From NCBI GenBank assembly GCA_021802225.1, contig JAKAAS010000040.1, forward strand, positions 1-9,302: a DNA stretch of 9,302 bases, in the 5' to 3' direction. This DNA is from Bacillota bacterium. GTDB lineage: Bacteria > Bacillota_E > Sulfobacillia > Sulfobacillales > Sulfobacillaceae. Each line of letters opens with the position of its first letter. The first letter of the stretch is position 1. The notes under the pieces are model-generated. The model had not been told where the DNA came from. It made no database searches and saw nothing but the letters and a program-made list of their open reading frames with translations. A program made the position numbers and the translations under genes. Below, piece after piece: positions 7,554-9,302 of this stretch.

Positions 7554-7994
7554 TCATAAAGAATCGCTCTTTTCTGTCCCCATTATCCAGCCCATAAAGG
7601 TCTCTTCACGGTCAGAATGAGCATGGGATTGTTTCAGGAATTCGGCAATCAGAGGCAATACCTCCGAATAGTAGGCTTGCCTGGTGATGTCTTTCAGTCT
7701 GTGTATTAGGCGGCGGAGGTGGTCATGGTCTTCGATGAACGACGCGACCACTGCAGTCCAAGCGTTATTCATAGCGAGCCAAGACGGATAGAGTCCGCGT
7801 TCCTCTTCGATGGCATGCGACAGAATCCGCGATTCCACCACTTCGATGAATATGCCCGTAGCCTCTACAAATTGCTCCACCGCATTTGTTTGCCACAATC
7901 GCTCAATGACAGATTGAATCGTGTTTGCCTCCTGCCACGCCATTTCATGGATTAAATGATGACTATCCGGTTGTTGCAATCCAGGCCCGACCAT
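7554..7994 (-). CDS. Hemerythrin-like HHE-domain protein
   Basis: A 146-residue soluble protein with no signal peptide or membrane segment. It reads as a single four-helix hemerythrin/HHE cation-binding domain: histidines in helix 1 (HHLIHE, residues 12-17), an H-x3-E motif in helix 2 (H60, E64 in SHAIEEERG), an EDHDH motif in helix 3 (residues 88-92) and H-x-H-x3-E in helix 4 (H124, H126, E130). These spacings fit a carboxylate- and histidine-bridged diiron site; which residues bind iron is inferred. Family members bind O2 or NO, sense redox state, or help repair Fe-S centres. Placement between narK and narG suggests a role in NO/nitrite stress or O2 sensing during nitrate respiration, but no ligand can be read from sequence. 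The ATG at 7992-7994 follows a good ribosome site (8001-8007). The stop overlaps, as ATGA, the first ATG of the broken frame downstream. Confidence 0.83.
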   Translation of the reverse strand: MVGPGLQQPDSHHLIHEMAWQEANTIQSVIERLWQTNAVEQFVEATGIFIEVVESRILSHAIEEERGLYPSWLAMNNAWTAVVASFIEDHDHLRRLIHRLKDITRQAYYSEVLPLIAEFLKQSHAHSDREETFMGWIMGTEKSDSL

Positions 7995-8000
7995 GAGCTA

Positions 8001-8007
8001 CCACCTT
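8001..8007 (-). promoter_or_regulatory. Ribosome binding site of the hhe gene
   Basis: AAGGTGG on the minus strand lies 6 bases before the ATG at 7994 and differs by one base from AAGGAGG. It supports this start and sits in the 34-base gap after narK. No terminator hairpin is visible in that gap, which favours one transcript. Confidence 0.6.
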
Positions 8008-8028
8008 AACCTTCGCTTTCCGGCTTGG

Positions 8029-9302
8029 TTAATGCATTGGTGAAGACTGCAGTACAGCGGTGCCAGAGGTTGCCCGCATTGTGCGGTCATAATGCTTGAG
8101 CCACCCGATGACAACCCAATCGATAACCGCCAAGACGGCAAATACCCAAAACCCTGCACCGTACTCATGAACTCCGGTAGACAATCCCGAAAGGGCTCCC
8201 ATGATGGGTGGTATCACAAAGCCTCCAAAAGCACCTAAACCGCCCACCCATCCTGCTGCACCGCCCACTGCCTCCGGAACATAATGCGGTACGAGTTTGA
8301 ATACCACCGCATTTTGAAGACCCATCCCTAATGCGATAAGAATGGTGCCTAACAAAGCCACGCTAAACGTCGCACTAAAAATGACGATGAGGGTGCCTAA
8401 CAAGATGGTCAACACATTAACGCTGAGGGCATAACGGATAGATGTTCGATCAGCCAAGGACCCACCTGGCACACGCACCAGCGAAGCCAATACCGAAAAC
8501 ACCAGGGTGAGAGCTCCACCCGTTACAAGTGCGGTATGGTATTGACCGTGCCAAAATGTGGGCAACCAAGCTGTCAGTGCTAAGAATCCACCAAAAGATG
8601 TAAAATACAACACCACTAAGGCCCATGTTGGAGCTATATGAGCAGCATCCAATAAAGATTGGAGGGCTGAGCCATGAGGCACAATATCTTGCCCGTAATT
8701 CTTTAAGATTTCCGGAGTAACTGTTTGCCCTTTATGTTGCAACTGGAAAGAAGGCGCATCTTTCATGAATATCGCATACGTTATCGTGACACATAGTAGA
8801 AATAGGAACCATAGCTCAAAAGCGGCAATCATCCCGAAAGCGACAACAGCCAGTGGTAACAGTAAAGAAAACAGTCCCGAACCAAGATTTCCAATCCCGG
8901 CAAATGTGCCCAAAGGCCCTCCTTGGCGTGCTTTAGGAAACCAATATGAAACCTGTCCAATGCCGACTGAAAATGTGGCTATGCCTGAACCGACCAACAT
9001 TCCCAGCACCAGCAGCAAAGGATAAGTGCCAGCTAGATGATGGGGATAATCGAATTTCAATAACACTATTAATCCGGCCAAACCCACTAATCCCAAAATC
9101 AACAGGATTAAAAAGGGTTTCTTGCCTCCACTGCGGTCCACCCACGCACCGAAAGGAATGCGCAAAATTGAGCCGGTAAGGCTGGCAATAGCCGCTAAAA
9201 GCCCAGCCGCGACTGGAGACAGATGCATGAGATGAGTAAACCGCGGAACCAAAGGACCAAACACCGCCACGCCAGCGAAACCTGAAAAAAACCCCCATGG
9301 TA
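8029..9302 (-). CDS. narK: NarK-type nitrate/nitrite MFS transporter, 5' end outside window
   Basis: Polytopic inner-membrane carrier of the major facilitator superfamily, nitrate/nitrite porter (NNP) branch, expected to bring in nitrate and/or export nitrite for the downstream reductase. The frame stays open to the right edge: the residues before the first GTG (9268-9270) read PWGFFSGFAG and continue transmembrane segment 1, so the true start lies beyond the window. Family marks seen: the loop 2-3 motif GAWVDRSGGKKP; the glycine-rich segment GIGNLGSGLFSLLLP, matching the first NNP nitrate signature; SFGGFLALTAWLP; a second R-x-P-G-G-x-x-x-D-R motif (VRVPGGSLADR); and GGLGAFGGFVIPP, matching the second NNP signature. 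The arginines in LRIPFG and VRVPGG fit the two that bind substrate in NarK structures. At least 423 residues are visible, near full length. The hhe gene starts 34 bases after the stop, so the two are probably co-transcribed. Import, export or exchange cannot be decided from sequence. Confidence 0.9.
   Translation of the reverse strand, partial: PWGFFSGFAGVAVFGPLVPRFTHLMHLSPVAAGLLAAIASLTGSILRIPFGAWVDRSGGKKPFLILLILGLVGLAGLIVLLKFDYPHHLAGTYPLLLVLGMLVGSGIATFSVGIGQVSYWFPKARQGGPLGTFAGIGNLGSGLFSLLLPLAVVAFGMIAAFELWFLFLLCVTITYAIFMKDAPSFQLQHKGQTVTPEILKNYGQDIVPHGSALQSLLDAAHIAPTWALVVLYFTSFGGFLALTAWLPTFWHGQYHTALVTGGALTLVFSVLASLVRVPGGSLADRTSIRYALSVNVLTILLGTLIVIFSATFSVALLGTILIALGMGLQNAVVFKLVPHYVPEAVGGAAGWVGGLGAFGGFVIPPIMGALSGLSTGVHEYGAGFWVFAVLAVIDWVVIGWLKHYDRTMRATSGTAVLQSSPMH

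Larger units (their letters stand above)
6927..7557 (-). pseudogene. Probable decayed gene of unknown function between hhe and narG
   Basis: Seen: the stretch holds consecutive minus-strand frames that look coding but do not form one intact ORF. Segment 1 (7462-7557, 31 codons) starts at an ATG overlapping the hhe stop and begins MIPPQSLRGQVSADVSDL. Segment 2 starts at GTG 7465, overlaps segment 1 by four bases (GTGA), and runs to a TGA at 7259-7261. The same frame then continues without another stop to 7016 and contains AIVLEEGAISNDGSHINPAG. Segment 3, in the third frame, is open from 7124 to the TGA at 6927-6929 and contains DVPVQIGATADKDQINHVIV. Both frame changes go the same way and could each be a one-base loss. 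Joined, the pieces would give about 210 residues, starting coupled to hhe and ending just before narG. I do not recognise the family. Alternatives are sequencing or assembly errors in an intact gene, a chain of tiny ORFs, or a long leader that only looks coding. The weakest point is the first 90 bases, where two frames look equally plausible. Confidence 0.42.

Noticed and set aside
7229..7597. Plus-strand open frame of 122 codons across the hhe-narG gap
   Set aside because: It is in codon register with the minus-strand frame, so it can appear coding by mirror effect. It overlaps the end of hhe, opposes every other gene, has fewer purine-first codons than the minus frame and shows no motif.

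Overview
The window is a nitrate-respiration locus read entirely on the minus strand: in transcription order narK, a hemerythrin-like gene, a roughly 0.6 kb stretch with a probable broken gene, then narG, narH, narJ and narI. The Nar proteins resemble, from memory, the Bacillus subtilis set more than the E. coli one, especially the NarG C-terminus, the NarH N-terminus and the short NarI. With strong Shine-Dalgarno sites of the AAAGGAGG type, TTG and GTG starts and ATGA gene junctions, this suggests a Gram-positive Firmicute of moderate GC. I cannot name a genus; an acidophilic or thermophilic bacillus-like lineage is only a guess.

Layout from low to high coordinate. 1-417: no recognised gene; it holds several inverted repeats, a possible remnant of a small mobile element, and an unassigned 83-codon frame just behind narI. 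418-6917: narI, narJ, narH and narG, packed with overlaps or a 14-base gap. 6918-7553: the hhe-narG gap, with fragments of coding-like frame broken by two frame changes and a stop, plus a structured leader just upstream of narG. 7554-7994: hemerythrin-like (HHE) protein. 8029-9302: a nitrate/nitrite major facilitator transporter whose N-terminus lies beyond the window.

How it works together (established family knowledge): NarK imports nitrate and/or exports nitrite. NarJ helps insert the molybdenum cofactor into NarG. NarG, NarH and NarI form the membrane-bound quinol:nitrate oxidoreductase, with electrons passing from quinol through two b hemes in NarI and four Fe-S clusters in NarH to FS0 and the Mo centre in NarG. 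All expected metal ligands are present, so the enzyme looks functional. The hemerythrin-like protein is probably a diiron protein for O2, NO or iron handling, which fits nitrite and NO stress, but that role is inference. I see no clear FNR site and no regulator, cofactor-synthesis gene or nitrite reductase in the window.

I did not find a convincing undescribed system. The parts most worth a second look are the broken gene and leader between hhe and narG, and the repeat-rich region behind narI.
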